Assembly: GCF_026191725.2 (NCBI RefSeq)
Contig: NZ_CP120863.1
Location: forward strand, 5,436,001 to 5,500,000
From: Roseibium porphyridii
GTDB taxonomy: Bacteria; Pseudomonadota; Alphaproteobacteria; Rhizobiales; Stappiaceae
DNA: 64,000 bases
Reading direction: 5' to 3'
The stretch's first letter is position 1. Every line of letters starts with the position of its first letter. Position numbers and translations under genes: made by a program. Shown here one piece after another: positions 25,641-35,241 of the stretch. Under the pieces are notes generated by a model. That model had not been told where the DNA came from. It saw only the letters and a program-made list of their open reading frames with translations, and ran no database searches.

Positions 25641-27995
25641 TCACAGTTTCAGAGTGCGCAAACGCAACGCATTGCTGATCACGGACACTGATGACAGGCT
25701 CATGGCTGCTGCCGCCAGCATTGGTGAAAGCAGAATACCAAAAATGGGATAAAGAACCCCAGCAGCAATCGGCACACCGACGGAATTGTAGATAAACGCG
25801 AAAAAGAGGTTCTGGCGGATATTGCGCACCGTCTCGCGAGCCAAGTTGCGCGCCCGCAGGATACCCTCCAGGTCACCTTTCAAGAGTGTGAGACCGGCGC
25901 TTTCAACGGCAACATCGGCTCCCGTTCCCATCGCCAGGCCGACATCGGCTGCCGCGAGTGCAGGCGCATCATTCACGCCGTCTCCGGCCATTGCCACAAT
26001 GTGACCCGCAGCTTTCAGCTCTTCTATCAGCTTTTGCTTTCCTTCCGGCAGGACACCAGCCCGCACGTCATCGATCCCGAGTGTTTTTGCGACCGCTTCC
26101 GCGGTTCGCGGAGCGTCGCCGGTTGCCATGACAATCCTGATATTGTCCTTGTGCAGCGCGCCGATAGCAGCTTTCGCATTGGGTTTGACCGGATCAGCAA
26201 CGGCAATCACGCCCAGAAGGGCCGCCTTGTCGCCTTTTCCGCGCACGAGATACATCGCCGTCTTGCCAAGATGCGCCAGTTCCTCCGCCCGTTCCTGCAA
26301 TTCGGACAAATCGGCTCCGGCCTCCTGCGCGAAAGCCGCATTTCCGAAAACAACACTCTCGCCCATGACACTTGCCGTCACGCCCTTGCCCGTCATCGCC
26401 TGGAATTCCCGGGCGTCCGGCAAATCGATATCTCGATGCGCGATGGCATCAAGAATGGCCTCTGCCAGCGGGTGTTCAGAGCCTTTCTCCAATGCTCCTG
26501 CAAGTTGCAAAACCGTGTTTTCGTTAACACCATCTGCCGTCAGCACATCGCTCACAATGGGTCGGCCTTCCGTAAGCGTTCCCGTCTTGTCGACCACGAT
26601 CGTATCAACGGACGCTAGTCGTTCCAAAGCTTCAGCCGTTTTTACCAGGACGCCTGCCTGGGCACCTCGGCCGGTCGCCGTCATGATTGACATCGGTGTT
26701 GCAAGGCCAAGCGCGCAGGGGCAGGCGATAATGAGCACCGATACAGCTGCAATAACGGCATGCACGAAGGACGGGCTTGGCCCGACTGCCAGCCAGACGA
26801 CAAATGCCAGAAAGGCAACTGCTACAACTGTGGGAACGAAGATGCCGGCAACACGGTCAGCAAGGCCCTGAATGGGAGCCCTTGAGCGCTGTGCTGACGC
26901 AACCATATCAACGATCTTGGCGAGCATGGTATCGGCACCAACCAGCTCGGCCTGCATTACGAAGGAACCCGATTTGTTCAAAGTGCCACCGGTTACCTTG
27001 TCACCGTCCGTCTTTGCGACCGGTACAGGCTCGCCAGTGACCAGGCTTTCATCGACCGATGAATTCCCCTCAAAAACCCTTCCGTCGACCGGCACTGCCT
27101 CACCCGGCCTGACCCGCAACCTGTCTCCTGCCAGAATGTTTTCCAGCGGCGCATCATATTCATCACCTTCCGGCGTGACCCGTCGCGCGGTCTTTGGTGC
27201 CAAGTCGAGAAGTGCGCGAATGGCGTCGCCGGTGCGTTCCCGCGCCCTCAGTTCCAACACCTGCCCGACAAACACCAGTGCCACAATGACTACGGACGCT
27301 TCGAAATAAACCGGAAGGTGCCCGCTTGCGCTCTTCAAGTTGTCGGGAAAGAGAAATGGAAGGAATGCTGCCACCATGGAATAGGCATAGGCGGTTCCCA
27401 CGCCTATCATGATCAGCGTCCACATATTGAAGTGACGCTTGGTCAACGATGTCCAGCCGCGCTGAAAAAACGGCAACGCTGCCCAGAGAACCACCGGTGT
27501 CGCCAGCAGAACCTCCAGGTAAATTGCGACGCTTTCGCCAATCCAGTCACGAATTGGAACACCGACCATCGGTCCCATAGTCAGAATAAGTAAGGGAATG
27601 GCGGCCAGTGCACTCACCCAGAGCCGCTTGGTAAAATCGATCAGTTCGTGATTGGGCTCATCGGAGACACCGCTCATCGGTTCAAGAGCCATCCCGCAGA
27701 TCGGACATGTTCCCGGCCCTTCCTGGACGATTTCCGGGTCCATCGGGCAGGTGAAGAGCGCTTCGCCTGAGCTGCGTTCCGCCTCTTGGGCTTTTTTCCG
27801 GTCGTTGTTGCCCGACAAAAAGAAATAAGGATCGGCGTCAAACCTGTCATGACACTTCGGATTGCAGAAATGGTAGTCCTTACCTTTGTATTTGAGGGAA
27901 GGTTTGCCTTTTCCGAGCGTTACGGACATGCCGCATACCGGGTCGGTCGCCTGACCAACATTTTCCTGAGCGGCTTGATCCAAGACTTCCTGCAT
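25641..27995 (-). CDS. copA: Cu(+)-exporting P1B-type ATPase
   Basis: Copper pump of 784 residues. Instead of N-terminal HMA domains it has a YHS domain ([18 protein letters not shown]; 18-52) and a heavy-metal-binding module ([19 protein letters not shown]; 81-106). The transport site is CPC in [11 protein letters not shown] (425-427), the phosphorylated aspartate is D469 in [11 protein letters not shown], and [11 protein letters not shown] is the hinge. The C-terminal helices have YNSVG and [16 protein letters not shown], the YN and MSxS signature of Cu(I) specificity. First gene of the operon with cueR and two cytochromes; its ATG lies about 30 bases after a CueR-type promoter. It exports Cu(I) from cytoplasm to periplasm. 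Confidence 0.95.
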   Translation of the reverse strand: MQEVLDQAAQENVGQATDPVCGMSVTLGKGKPSLKYKGKDYHFCNPKCHDRFDADPYFFLSGNNDRKKAQEAERSSGEALFTCPMDPEIVQEGPGTCPICGMALEPMSGVSDEPNHELIDFTKRLWVSALAAIPLLILTMGPMVGVPIRDWIGESVAIYLEVLLATPVVLWAALPFFQRGWTSLTKRHFNMWTLIMIGVGTAYAYSMVAAFLPFLFPDNLKSASGHLPVYFEASVVIVALVFVGQVLELRARERTGDAIRALLDLAPKTARRVTPEGDEYDAPLENILAGDRLRVRPGEAVPVDGRVFEGNSSVDESLVTGEPVPVAKTDGDKVTGGTLNKSGSFVMQAELVGADTMLAKIVDMVASAQRSRAPIQGLADRVAGIFVPTVVAVAFLAFVVWLAVGPSPSFVHAVIAAVSVLIIACPCALGLATPMSIMTATGRGAQAGVLVKTAEALERLASVDTIVVDKTGTLTEGRPIVSDVLTADGVNENTVLQLAGALEKGSEHPLAEAILDAIAHRDIDLPDAREFQAMTGKGVTASVMGESVVFGNAAFAQEAGADLSELQERAEELAHLGKTAMYLVRGKGDKAALLGVIAVADPVKPNAKAAIGALHKDNIRIVMATGDAPRTAEAVAKTLGIDDVRAGVLPEGKQKLIEELKAAGHIVAMAGDGVNDAPALAAADVGLAMGTGADVAVESAGLTLLKGDLEGILRARNLARETVRNIRQNLFFAFIYNSVGVPIAAGVLYPIFGILLSPMLAAAAMSLSSVSVISNALRLRTLKL

Positions 27996-28029
27996 TATCC
28001 TGATGACTCCGATCTTGTCATGAAGCCGT

Positions 28030-28060
28030 CAGTTAGGGCTTCCAGTCACTGGAAGGTCAA
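28030..28060 (-). promoter_or_regulatory. CueR-type promoter/operator of the copper operon
   Basis: On the minus strand TTGACC and TAACTG are separated by 19 bases, and the spacer holds the dyad TTCCAGTGACTGGAA. This matches the E. coli copA promoter element for element (TTGACC, dyad-bearing 19-bp spacer, TAACCT). The expected transcript starts about 28 bases before the ATPase ATG. The rest of the interval from 27996 to 28298 shows nothing else I can name. Confidence 0.9.
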
Positions 28061-28298
28061 GACGGGGAAACGCGTAGACAGCAGATGCTCAATAGGCGAA
28101 CACCTCGCATTCTCTGGCCTACGCCCATGTGACTTCCAAATGTCAACTGGGCGCAGGCCTTCAAAACAAGGGCTGATGCCCATCAAAAATACCGAATGAC
28201 AATTTCCTTGCCATCCTTCGAAGTTAAAATCATGATGACTTCAAATAAAAATAAAGCCCTGAGCAAGAAAACAATTGATAAAAATACGGATCAGTTTT

Positions 28299-29135
28299 AT
28301 GAAAATCGGCAGAAAACTCACTACTTCTCTGAATTTGCTTAGTTCCGCTTCATTTTTGTTAAGCGCATGTATTGCCAGCGCGTCAGCTGCCGATTTATCC
28401 AACAAGCCAAATGTCACGGAGCCACTCGTCAATGAGAGGATCAATCGGACCTGGGAATTTATGTTCGCTCCCTATTTCATAGCGGCCAATATTTCGGGGA
28501 CATCACAGGTTGGGCGACTTCCGAGCACCGACATTGACATCGGCACGGGTGACATTCTGGAAAACCTCCGCTTTGGCGGGATGATCCACGCTGAAGCGCT
28601 ATACAATCAGAAATTCGGCGGCATGCTTGATGTCGCCTATATGAACCTGGGTGGAGCGACGGATACCCCCAGATCAGGTGGACGTATTCGTGTCGGAGTT
28701 GGCCAACTGATAGTTGAGGGCATGCTTTTTTACAGAGCCTACAGCACTTCGCAAACGTCAATTGATGTGTATGCGGGTGGGCGTTATTGGGATATCGACC
28801 TTGACCTTGATGCCACCGGCACAATTGCGGGCAACTTCGACATCACCAGAGGAGACAACTGGATCGATCCGGTGGTCGGTATTCGCGCCTTTCACATGCT
28901 GAATGACAAATGGTCGGTAAACGGCCGTGGCGACATCGGCGGCTTCGGTGCCGGTTCCGACTTCACCTGGAATGTGCAAGCCGGCGCTGGCTATCACTTC
29001 AACAAGACCTGGTCAGCACATCTGCAATACAAGGCTCTCAGTGTCGACTATGACAATGACAAGTCCGGAAGATCCAGTTTTGAATATGACACGATCACAC
29101 ATGGCCCACTGGTCGGCATAGTCGCTCGATTCTAG
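28299..29135 (+). CDS. outer-membrane beta-barrel protein, function unknown
   Basis: Secreted protein of 278 residues. It has a signal peptide ending in ASASA (about residue 31) and alternating beta-strand patterns throughout (FGGMIHAEALYNQKFGGML, VYAGGRYWDIDLDL). It ends in the aromatic residue F (VGIVARF), the signal for BAM insertion. The family looks like the OmpW/OprF-like small barrels, but I cannot place it. The start is the ATG at 28299; an upstream TTG at 28275 would only lengthen the signal peptide. It is divergent from the copper operon, about 240 bases from the CueR promoter, and another barrel gene follows on the same strand. Confidence 0.7.
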   Translation: MKIGRKLTTSLNLLSSASFLLSACIASASAADLSNKPNVTEPLVNERINRTWEFMFAPYFIAANISGTSQVGRLPSTDIDIGTGDILENLRFGGMIHAEALYNQKFGGMLDVAYMNLGGATDTPRSGGRIRVGVGQLIVEGMLFYRAYSTSQTSIDVYAGGRYWDIDLDLDATGTIAGNFDITRGDNWIDPVVGIRAFHMLNDKWSVNGRGDIGGFGAGSDFTWNVQAGAGYHFNKTWSAHLQYKALSVDYDNDKSGRSSFEYDTITHGPLVGIVARF

Positions 29136-29367
29136 TCGGGTTCCAGACCGTAACGCCTTTCAGATTTTTTGATCGCACGAGCATCGTCCACATTCTGAAT
29201 GCACGCATCGCAATGGTGGTCAGCGGGAGCCCAACACGGGCCACCTTAATGGATTGGCGCCTCGCCATATTTGAGTGCATCTTCACGCTCCATTAACCAT
29301 AAGTAGCACTATTCTGACACACCAATAACGCGAATCTCTTTCTGTTAGAACCAATGGTGTTTCGGTG

Positions 29368-30183
29368 ATGCAAAAACTTTTCTGGTCGCTGTCTGCGGTT
29401 ATCTGCCTGTCAGCGGGTATTGCAACCCCTTCGGTTGCTGCCGATGCCCATCAAGGTCCAGACGGCATTTATCAGACCTCAAGTCTGCGCGGCAGCATCG
29501 GGCTCCGCTATTGGTACAGCAGATCGAAATCGGATCTGGACAACGCCCGATATGATATTTCCAGCACCGCCGATGTCACGTCCCATACCGCCGAAATTGT
29601 CGGAACGCTTGAAGACGTGACCGAAGGAACCTTTTTTCGCGGATATGTTGGCCTTGGTCGCAATGTTGACGGCAGTACCGATTTCGTCGGTTTGGACATG
29701 GACAACACCAGTCAGACCACGCTCAGCTATGTTGTACTGGACGGTGGTTGGCAGTTCGCTCAATTCGCGAACAACCAGGTGCGGCTGAAAGGATTTCTCG
29801 GCTACCAATATCTTTCCGACGACCTGAAGGCGTCCTATCGTTCCGTCACGGTTGAGCAGTCACGAGACTGGCACGCAATCCGTTTGGGAATGACGGCGGA
29901 AGGTGACATTGGCGAACGGGTCGGATGGTCAGTCGATGTGGCCGGCGTTCCTTGGAGCTACAATCAGATTGAAACCTGGGAAAGCGACTGGACCTACGGT
30001 CTGGAAGCGGACGCAATGCTCAACGTAGATCTCACCCAAAACTGGAAGCTTGGCGTTGGCGGCCGTTATTGGTGGCTTCATTCCAACTTCGACCGACGCA
30101 ACATCTATACCAACGAGAAAGTCGTCTTTGATCAGAACTACCATCGCTACGGGTTGCTCTTGGAGACCAAGTACGCCTTTTAA
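29368..30183 (+). CDS. outer-membrane beta-barrel protein with AF C-terminus
   Basis: Secreted barrel of 271 residues with a signal peptide ending in SVAA (about residue 25). Many amphipathic strands rich in W, Y and G (GSIGLRYWYSRSKSDL, GVGGRYWWLHSNF) and the C-terminal ETKYAF are typical of omptin-sized 10-strand or larger barrels. I see no omptin catalytic set, so protease function is unsupported. It does not share obvious sequence with the barrel encoded 230 bases upstream apart from the general pattern and the G-G-R-Y-W motif. A GTG directly precedes the chosen ATG. Function unknown. Confidence 0.68.
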   Translation: MQKLFWSLSAVICLSAGIATPSVAADAHQGPDGIYQTSSLRGSIGLRYWYSRSKSDLDNARYDISSTADVTSHTAEIVGTLEDVTEGTFFRGYVGLGRNVDGSTDFVGLDMDNTSQTTLSYVVLDGGWQFAQFANNQVRLKGFLGYQYLSDDLKASYRSVTVEQSRDWHAIRLGMTAEGDIGERVGWSVDVAGVPWSYNQIETWESDWTYGLEADAMLNVDLTQNWKLGVGGRYWWLHSNFDRRNIYTNEKVVFDQNYHRYGLLLETKYAF

Positions 30184-30258
30184 ACTGCTTGCAATACGGT
30201 TCACCACCGTCCAGACCTTCTGGCAGGAACAACAAAGTCCGAACGCCAGAGAACGTCG

Positions 30259-30606
30259 ATGCCTGCCACGCCTGTTGCCACTTACCTGTTTCTTATCGCG
30301 GCCATCGTCGCCGAGGTAATCGCGACCTCGGCCCTGGCAAGAACCGAAAACTTCACCCGCTTAGGGCCTTCGATCATTACAATTGTCGGATACGCTGTTT
30401 CCTTCTGGCTCTTGTCATTCCCCATCCGTGTCCTGCCGACCGGGATTGTTTATGCCATCTGGTCCGGTGCCGGCATTGTACTGATCACACTCGTTGCCTG
30501 GCTGGTCTTCAATCAAAAACTCGACCTGCCCGCGATTCTGGGCCTTGGCCTCATCATCGCCGGAGTTGTTGTGATCAATGTCTTCTCAGATGTTGTTGGA
30601 CACTGA
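30259..30606 (+). CDS. SMR-family multidrug efflux protein (EmrE-like)
   Basis: Four-helix transporter of 115 residues. The proton- and drug-binding glutamate is E19 in AAIVAEVIATSALARTENF, matching EmrE Glu14. Helix 2-3 holds YAVSFWLLSFPIRVLPTGIVYAIWSG, which has the W and Y-A-x-W-x-G features of EmrE and not of the guanidinium exporter Gdx. It would export quaternary cations by proton antiport as a dual-topology dimer. It is isolated, 75 bases after a barrel gene, and I see no regulator beside it. Confidence 0.9.
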   Translation: MPATPVATYLFLIAAIVAEVIATSALARTENFTRLGPSIITIVGYAVSFWLLSFPIRVLPTGIVYAIWSGAGIVLITLVAWLVFNQKLDLPAILGLGLIIAGVVVINVFSDVVGH

Positions 30607-30802
30607 AGCAGGGCATTTCGGGTTTCAATAGACGCAATCCTCTTCCGCACCTTGCGAACTGACAGAGGGCCTCACAGCTTTTTCAACCGGTTAGGCCATG
30701 TTCTTTGAACGGAATGAGTGACGCTGCGGAATTTTCGGTTGAACAGTTCGGGTTTCTCCATGTAAATTTCACCAATAGTGTTGTCTGTCAGGCGGATTTC
30801 GG

Positions 30803-30961
30803 ATGTCGTATTTAAAACAACTCGTTGCATATGGTCTGACGGTGGCGCTCGCGAGTGCGTGCAACACAAACACCACAGTGGGCAATGGCGGTTCTGACAA
30901 TGATTCCATAGGCCGGTCCACGACTTTGAGCCAGGGCCGTGTCGGAAATCCGGCTTACTGA
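30803..30961 (+). CDS. small secreted protein, possible lipoprotein (52 aa)
   Basis: Short gene below the usual length cut-offs. The ATG at 30803 is preceded by AGGCGG at good spacing. The product begins MSYLKQLVAYGLTVALASAC, a compact signal sequence with a cysteine at residue 20. The lipobox is weak (A-S-A-C, without L at -3). The remaining 32 residues are polar, rich in N, T, G and S, and end GRVGNPAY. It resembles the many tiny alphaproteobacterial lipoproteins of unknown role. A longer open frame on the other strand looks like a shadow. Confidence 0.55.
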   Translation: MSYLKQLVAYGLTVALASACNTNTTVGNGGSDNDSIGRSTTLSQGRVGNPAY

Positions 30962-31009
30962 TCATATTGAAAAGACAACTTTTTCAGCCCGGCATGCAGG
31001 CTTTCGTTC

Positions 31010-33214
31010 GTGTTTTTTGACCTGGTCTATCTTGCGGATATTCGATTTCCCGGCGGAACCTCGACTGCACTGTTTTACGAGTTAAGGGCAGCAGCAAAGG
31101 CAGGACTAAAAGTCGGACTGATCCCGGTCGCTTCGCCAATCCTGACCAAATCACGCCCCCCCAATTTGAAACTGCTCAACGAAATCCGCAGGACGAAAAC
31201 AACTATTGTTCCCCAAGGCGTGACGCCGCAGTGCCGCCTTTGCCTTGCATATCACCCGACATTGCTCGACGGCCAGCTCAAGCAAGTGCCGCGCTTCAAG
31301 GCGGACACGTTCGCACTTGTTGCGCACCAACCACCCTTGAACCGGTTTGGCGAAAAGGCCTATGACGCCGATCAGCTGTCACGGGTTGCCGGAGACCTTT
31401 TTGGTCACGGATTGACGATACTTCCGGTCGGACCGACGGTGAGGCAGGGGTTTGAAGCGCAAGGGTTATCCGCACAACTCAGTGCCGATGACTGGCTCAA
31501 CCTGATAGATGTGAATGACTTTCCGATTTGCGACAACCGTGAGATCGACGGACCTCTTATCATTGGGCGGCACTCCCGCCCAGGTCGCGAAAAGTGGCCC
31601 GACCCGGAAGAAGCTGTGCTCGCCTATCCGGAGAACAACAGGTATCAGTTCCGCATGCTCGGCGTGGGGCCGGAATATCTGAGTGAACTGGAGAAGATTC
31701 CATCCAATTGGCACTGTCTTCCATTTACAACGCAACCGGTTTCCGGATTCCTGAAGGGGCTTGACGCCTACAGTTATTTTCACAGCCCTGCCTGGATCGA
31801 AGCGTTCGGTTACTGCGTTCTGGAAGCGCTGTCCGCGGGATTGCCGACCGTACTGCCGAACTATTTCCGCGATTGGTTTGAGGACGCAGCGCTCTACGCC
31901 CCCCCCTCGCAGGCGCCGGAGCACTATGATCGGATCCTGGATGACAAAACCTATCGACTGGAAGTGTCAACAAATGCCAGAAAGTTTGCGTCGGCCCGTT
32001 TCGGATTGGAACAGTTTGAAGAACGCTTTGAAAAGCTGGCCGGCAAGGTTCACAACCTGCATGCTGCAGGACCATCGCTGAAGACGCGACCACCCAGGCA
32101 ACATGTTGTGCTTGCTGTGACTTCAAACGGGATAGGCCTTGGCCATCTGACAAGACAGCTGGCGGTGGCAAAGGCACTCGGGCCGGACGTCAAAACAGTT
32201 TTCTTTTCCCTTTCTGAAGCAGTCAAAGTTGCTCAGAAGATGGGACACCTTGTCGAGTTTCGCCCGTTTCATCGCCGATTGGGCTGCCGTGTCGATGACT
32301 GGAACGACTTCTTTTATCGGGAACTGCGCGACGCTCTCTCGTTTTACCGTCCGGAACTTGTCAGTTTCGACGGCAACACACCCTATTCCGGATTGCTCGA
32401 GGCAATATCAGACTATGGTGATGCGAGTTCCGCCTGGATCCGGCGCGGAATGTGGCGCGCAGAAGCACCTGAGATATCCCGGCGCGCATCGCACTTTGAC
32501 CTTGTTGTCGAACCCGGCGAAGTCGCTGCACCAATGGATCCTGGATATGCCAGGATCGGGAGTGATCATCTTGTTCACACGGACCCTGTTCTGCTTGTAG
32601 ACCAGGCGGAAATGATGACGCGGGCGACTGCGCGACGCCTATTGGACCTGCCGCAGGATGCCACCCTTGGTCTGGTTCAGCTGGGTTCGGAGCGAAACTC
32701 CGACATGTCCTTTGCCCGACAGGCAATCGACGCCGTTCTTGAACGCAACAGACACGTCCATTTTGTTGAAATCAAATCGCCAATCAGCCCGGACTACGAC
32801 AGGGAGCCGAACGAAAGATACCATCGGCGGACCGCATACCCGCTCGGGCTCTATCTGAACGGTTTCGACTTCGCGGTTTCGGCAGCCGGATATAACTCCT
32901 TTCACGAGTTTCTCGCGTCGTCCTTGCCGACTGTATTTGTTCCCAACAAAGCACCAGAGATGGATCTCCAGGAAACGAGGGCCGAATATGCTGTAAAGGC
33001 CGGTTGGTGTCTGACGTGCGATACAGACGATCCATTCAACCTGGAAGGTTGCCTGGACGAAATTTTGCAAACGCAGACACGGCAGGACTTGCAAGAAAAG
33101 TGTCGCATCCTGTCCGAAAGCTGGAGAGGTGCAAACCAAATTGCAGATTACTTCGCGGTGACTGCGGGTTTGCCGACCGGCTCTTTCTCCGGCAGAAAAA
33201 GGATCGGCGCCTGA
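31010..33214 (+). CDS. double glycosyltransferase: GT4-like plus GT28/MurG-like modules
   Basis: Protein of 734 residues with two GT-B-like halves. Residues 1-355 resemble a GT4 enzyme, with a glycine loop (IRFPGGTSTALFYEL) and a donor-site stretch WIEAFGYCVLEALSAGLP with the E-x7-E spacing. Residues about 365-734 resemble the GT28/COG4671 type, starting VVLAVTSNGIGLGHLTRQLA and ending with the donor-site SAAGYNSFHEFLASSLPTVF, the equivalent of the G-x-x-S/T-x-x-E region of MurG. It could add two sugars in turn. The start is a GTG, and the next gene begins one base after its stop. Acceptor unknown; surface or lipid glycan synthesis is inferred. Confidence 0.78.
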   Translation: MFFDLVYLADIRFPGGTSTALFYELRAAAKAGLKVGLIPVASPILTKSRPPNLKLLNEIRRTKTTIVPQGVTPQCRLCLAYHPTLLDGQLKQVPRFKADTFALVAHQPPLNRFGEKAYDADQLSRVAGDLFGHGLTILPVGPTVRQGFEAQGLSAQLSADDWLNLIDVNDFPICDNREIDGPLIIGRHSRPGREKWPDPEEAVLAYPENNRYQFRMLGVGPEYLSELEKIPSNWHCLPFTTQPVSGFLKGLDAYSYFHSPAWIEAFGYCVLEALSAGLPTVLPNYFRDWFEDAALYAPPSQAPEHYDRILDDKTYRLEVSTNARKFASARFGLEQFEERFEKLAGKVHNLHAAGPSLKTRPPRQHVVLAVTSNGIGLGHLTRQLAVAKALGPDVKTVFFSLSEAVKVAQKMGHLVEFRPFHRRLGCRVDDWNDFFYRELRDALSFYRPELVSFDGNTPYSGLLEAISDYGDASSAWIRRGMWRAEAPEISRRASHFDLVVEPGEVAAPMDPGYARIGSDHLVHTDPVLLVDQAEMMTRATARRLLDLPQDATLGLVQLGSERNSDMSFARQAIDAVLERNRHVHFVEIKSPISPDYDREPNERYHRRTAYPLGLYLNGFDFAVSAAGYNSFHEFLASSLPTVFVPNKAPEMDLQETRAEYAVKAGWCLTCDTDDPFNLEGCLDEILQTQTRQDLQEKCRILSESWRGANQIADYFAVTAGLPTGSFSGRKRIGA

Positions 33215-33215
33215 C

Positions 33216-33719
33216 ATGAAGTTTTCAGACAAGATCAGAAGCCGATTGCTAAAACCCGCAATTTCTCTCTATTGCCGTTTCGCCGGTTCCCGAAAGGATA
33301 CGGCCGTTCTTTTGTCCGGAACAGCGAAGTCCAAGCCCGTGGCGCTCGTCTGGGCATTTGGCATATCCGAAGCGCAGCGTGACGCCAAATTGCAGGACAT
33401 GAAGGATCACCTTGATGCCTTTCATACGGTCGTTGTCGTCTGTGACAGCAACACTTTTTCAAGTTTGCTGCAGATGGGTTTTCGCGTTGAAGCCGTGCCA
33501 AGCCATGAAGAACAGAAAATTCACTTTTGCGACTTGCCGTGGGCAACGTACCTGTCGCGGCGCATCAGCCGTATTCGGAACAACTGGGCTCCTGACTTTG
33601 AGTTCACGCTGGCGGCAGATCCAGAAGAGTTTGTTGAGACCTGCAAAGGCAAGCAGCTGACAACGCCCAACAACACGATGACTGAAGAGCTTGAATATCT
33701 CGAAGACTATGCGTCCTGA
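33216..33719 (+). CDS. hypothetical protein coupled to the double glycosyltransferase
   Basis: Protein of 167 residues with no domain I recognise. A basic N-terminus (KFSDKIRSRLLKP) is followed by a Rossmann-like alternation of strands and helices (VALVWAFG, TVVVVCDSNTFSSLLQMGFRV) and a polar C-terminal half rich in E and T. There is no signal peptide or membrane helix. It begins one base after the stop of the double glycosyltransferase gene, so the two are cotranslated. It may be an accessory subunit or a degenerate glycosyltransferase fragment; neither can be shown from sequence alone. Confidence 0.6.
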   Translation: MKFSDKIRSRLLKPAISLYCRFAGSRKDTAVLLSGTAKSKPVALVWAFGISEAQRDAKLQDMKDHLDAFHTVVVVCDSNTFSSLLQMGFRVEAVPSHEEQKIHFCDLPWATYLSRRISRIRNNWAPDFEFTLAADPEEFVETCKGKQLTTPNNTMTEELEYLEDYAS

Positions 33720-33759
33720 CGCACTCACCTCTCGGCAATCAGAACCAATTTGTTGATCG

Positions 33760-35238
33760 TCAGCACGCGGACTTGTGCTGTCTATCCAGGGCATCGCGAA
33801 CAAAGGGCTGCAAGGACCCGAGCTCAACCAGCGGGTTTCTCAGCCTTTGGTCCGCTAGAACCGAAAGTAGTTCCGGATGGTCGGGGTGGCTGGGATCGCA
33901 GACATTCTGATCTTCAAACTCCTGCTGTGTGAACGTGCCCCAATTGCGTAATCGCAGGAAATAGACACCATTGGCGCCAACATGTTGCGCCAGGCTTGCA
34001 AATGCGGGAACTTCACGGAAATTCTGTTTCTGGACAACAAAATCCAGCCGCAGCTTAGAGAAGGCGCCTGCACGCCGCATATTGCCGAGAAAGCGCAAAT
34101 TACTCAAAAGACGCTCGAAGGTTCCACCACGTCTGACGACAGAATAGGTTTCAGCGTCGGCGGCATCGGCCGAAATCCAGATGCTGTCGACATGACCCCA
34201 GAGGTCCAGTCTATTCCATGTGGCCTCATCAAGCAGGAGGCCATTGGTGTGCAATTGAAGCCTCTGCGCGCGGGTATTGGTCGCCGTGAAATGCTTCAGG
34301 AAATTGAGAAAATGCCGGCTGGCGAATGGATCGCCAGACCCTGTCACCTTGATCCTTGAGGCCGCCGACAGGAAATCGGCATAGTCTTTGTTGATCAGAC
34401 TATCGAGATCTGCCGACTGCTTACGATTGATCTGGATGACCTTTGTCCGGCAACTTGGGCAGGACAGGTTGCAACTCCTGTCGTGAGACAGGATCGCTCG
34501 GTTCGGTGTTTGCTTCAGAGAAAACGTATCCGGTTTTTCAGGCGCGTTTCGTCCTTTGGCAATTGTCATGACCTCTGAAGAAGCGCCCATTTGCTCAAGC
34601 TTGCGCAGCCTGCGACCACTGATCATCGGGCAATGCCAGCGGCTGCAGTAGGAGTAGTCTCCGTCCAGGATCGAGCGTCTGATTTCTTTTGCTACGTCCG
34701 AGTTCCAGACACGCTCCGGTTTCTGGTCAAGTCTTCCAATCGGAACCGGTTGCCACGCCGAGCAGCAAAAGTGAACCGTCTCGTTCGCTCGCGTTTCAAT
34801 CTGCTCAAATGGCGCTTTGCAGAATTTGTCCTTAAGCCAATCATCAACCGGGAGCGACAGGTCACTGCTTTTGATTGCGGCTGCATCATGCAAGCGCTGA
34901 GCGAGCAAGTCGTGATGGTCAACACTGTTCACCGCGTTCGCAAGCCGCTTGGCAAGGTCCCAGTTCTCTGACTGGATACAGGCCAATGATGCCGCATTCA
35001 GAGTTGAGATTCTGACTTTACCGGCATCCTTCAAAAGCCACTCACCGAAACCCTGTAACGATTGCCCACCGACACGTGAACCAATTTCACCTGCAGCCGC
35101 TGCAATCAAATCAAGCGCTGCTTTCTTGCCCGAGGCCGGGTTCCTGCGGGCATCCAGGTACGAACTGTTACCGGCATTTAGAAAGTCGGCCGCTTTTTGG
35201 AACCTTGCCGTCTGATCTTCAATACACACAGCGTCCAT
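33760..35238 (-). CDS. radical SAM protein with N-terminal SPASM-like cluster domain
   Basis: Protein of 492 residues. The radical SAM motif is RSCNLSCPSCR (C256, C260, C263). Ahead of it is a cysteine-rich segment (C140, C158, C159, C198, C203) in the pattern FCKAPF, HFCCSAW, VWNSD, SYCSRWHCP, like SPASM auxiliary-cluster domains placed before rather than after the barrel. The first 120 residues are helical and TPR-like. Relatives modify peptides or sugars by radical chemistry. It starts 3 bases after the caspase-like gene's stop, so the pair is an operon, and it converges with the double glycosyltransferase unit. No precursor peptide gene is visible beside it. Substrate unknown. Confidence 0.85.
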   Translation of the reverse strand: MDAVCIEDQTARFQKAADFLNAGNSSYLDARRNPASGKKAALDLIAAAAGEIGSRVGGQSLQGFGEWLLKDAGKVRISTLNAASLACIQSENWDLAKRLANAVNSVDHHDLLAQRLHDAAAIKSSDLSLPVDDWLKDKFCKAPFEQIETRANETVHFCCSAWQPVPIGRLDQKPERVWNSDVAKEIRRSILDGDYSYCSRWHCPMISGRRLRKLEQMGASSEVMTIAKGRNAPEKPDTFSLKQTPNRAILSHDRSCNLSCPSCRTKVIQINRKQSADLDSLINKDYADFLSAASRIKVTGSGDPFASRHFLNFLKHFTATNTRAQRLQLHTNGLLLDEATWNRLDLWGHVDSIWISADAADAETYSVVRRGGTFERLLSNLRFLGNMRRAGAFSKLRLDFVVQKQNFREVPAFASLAQHVGANGVYFLRLRNWGTFTQQEFEDQNVCDPSHPDHPELLSVLADQRLRNPLVELGSLQPFVRDALDRQHKSAC

Positions 35239-35241
35239 AGG

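Noticed and set aside
30672..30965. 97-codon minus-strand frame
   Set aside because: It overlaps a better supported small plus-strand gene, lacks a clear ribosome site and shows no protein-like features.
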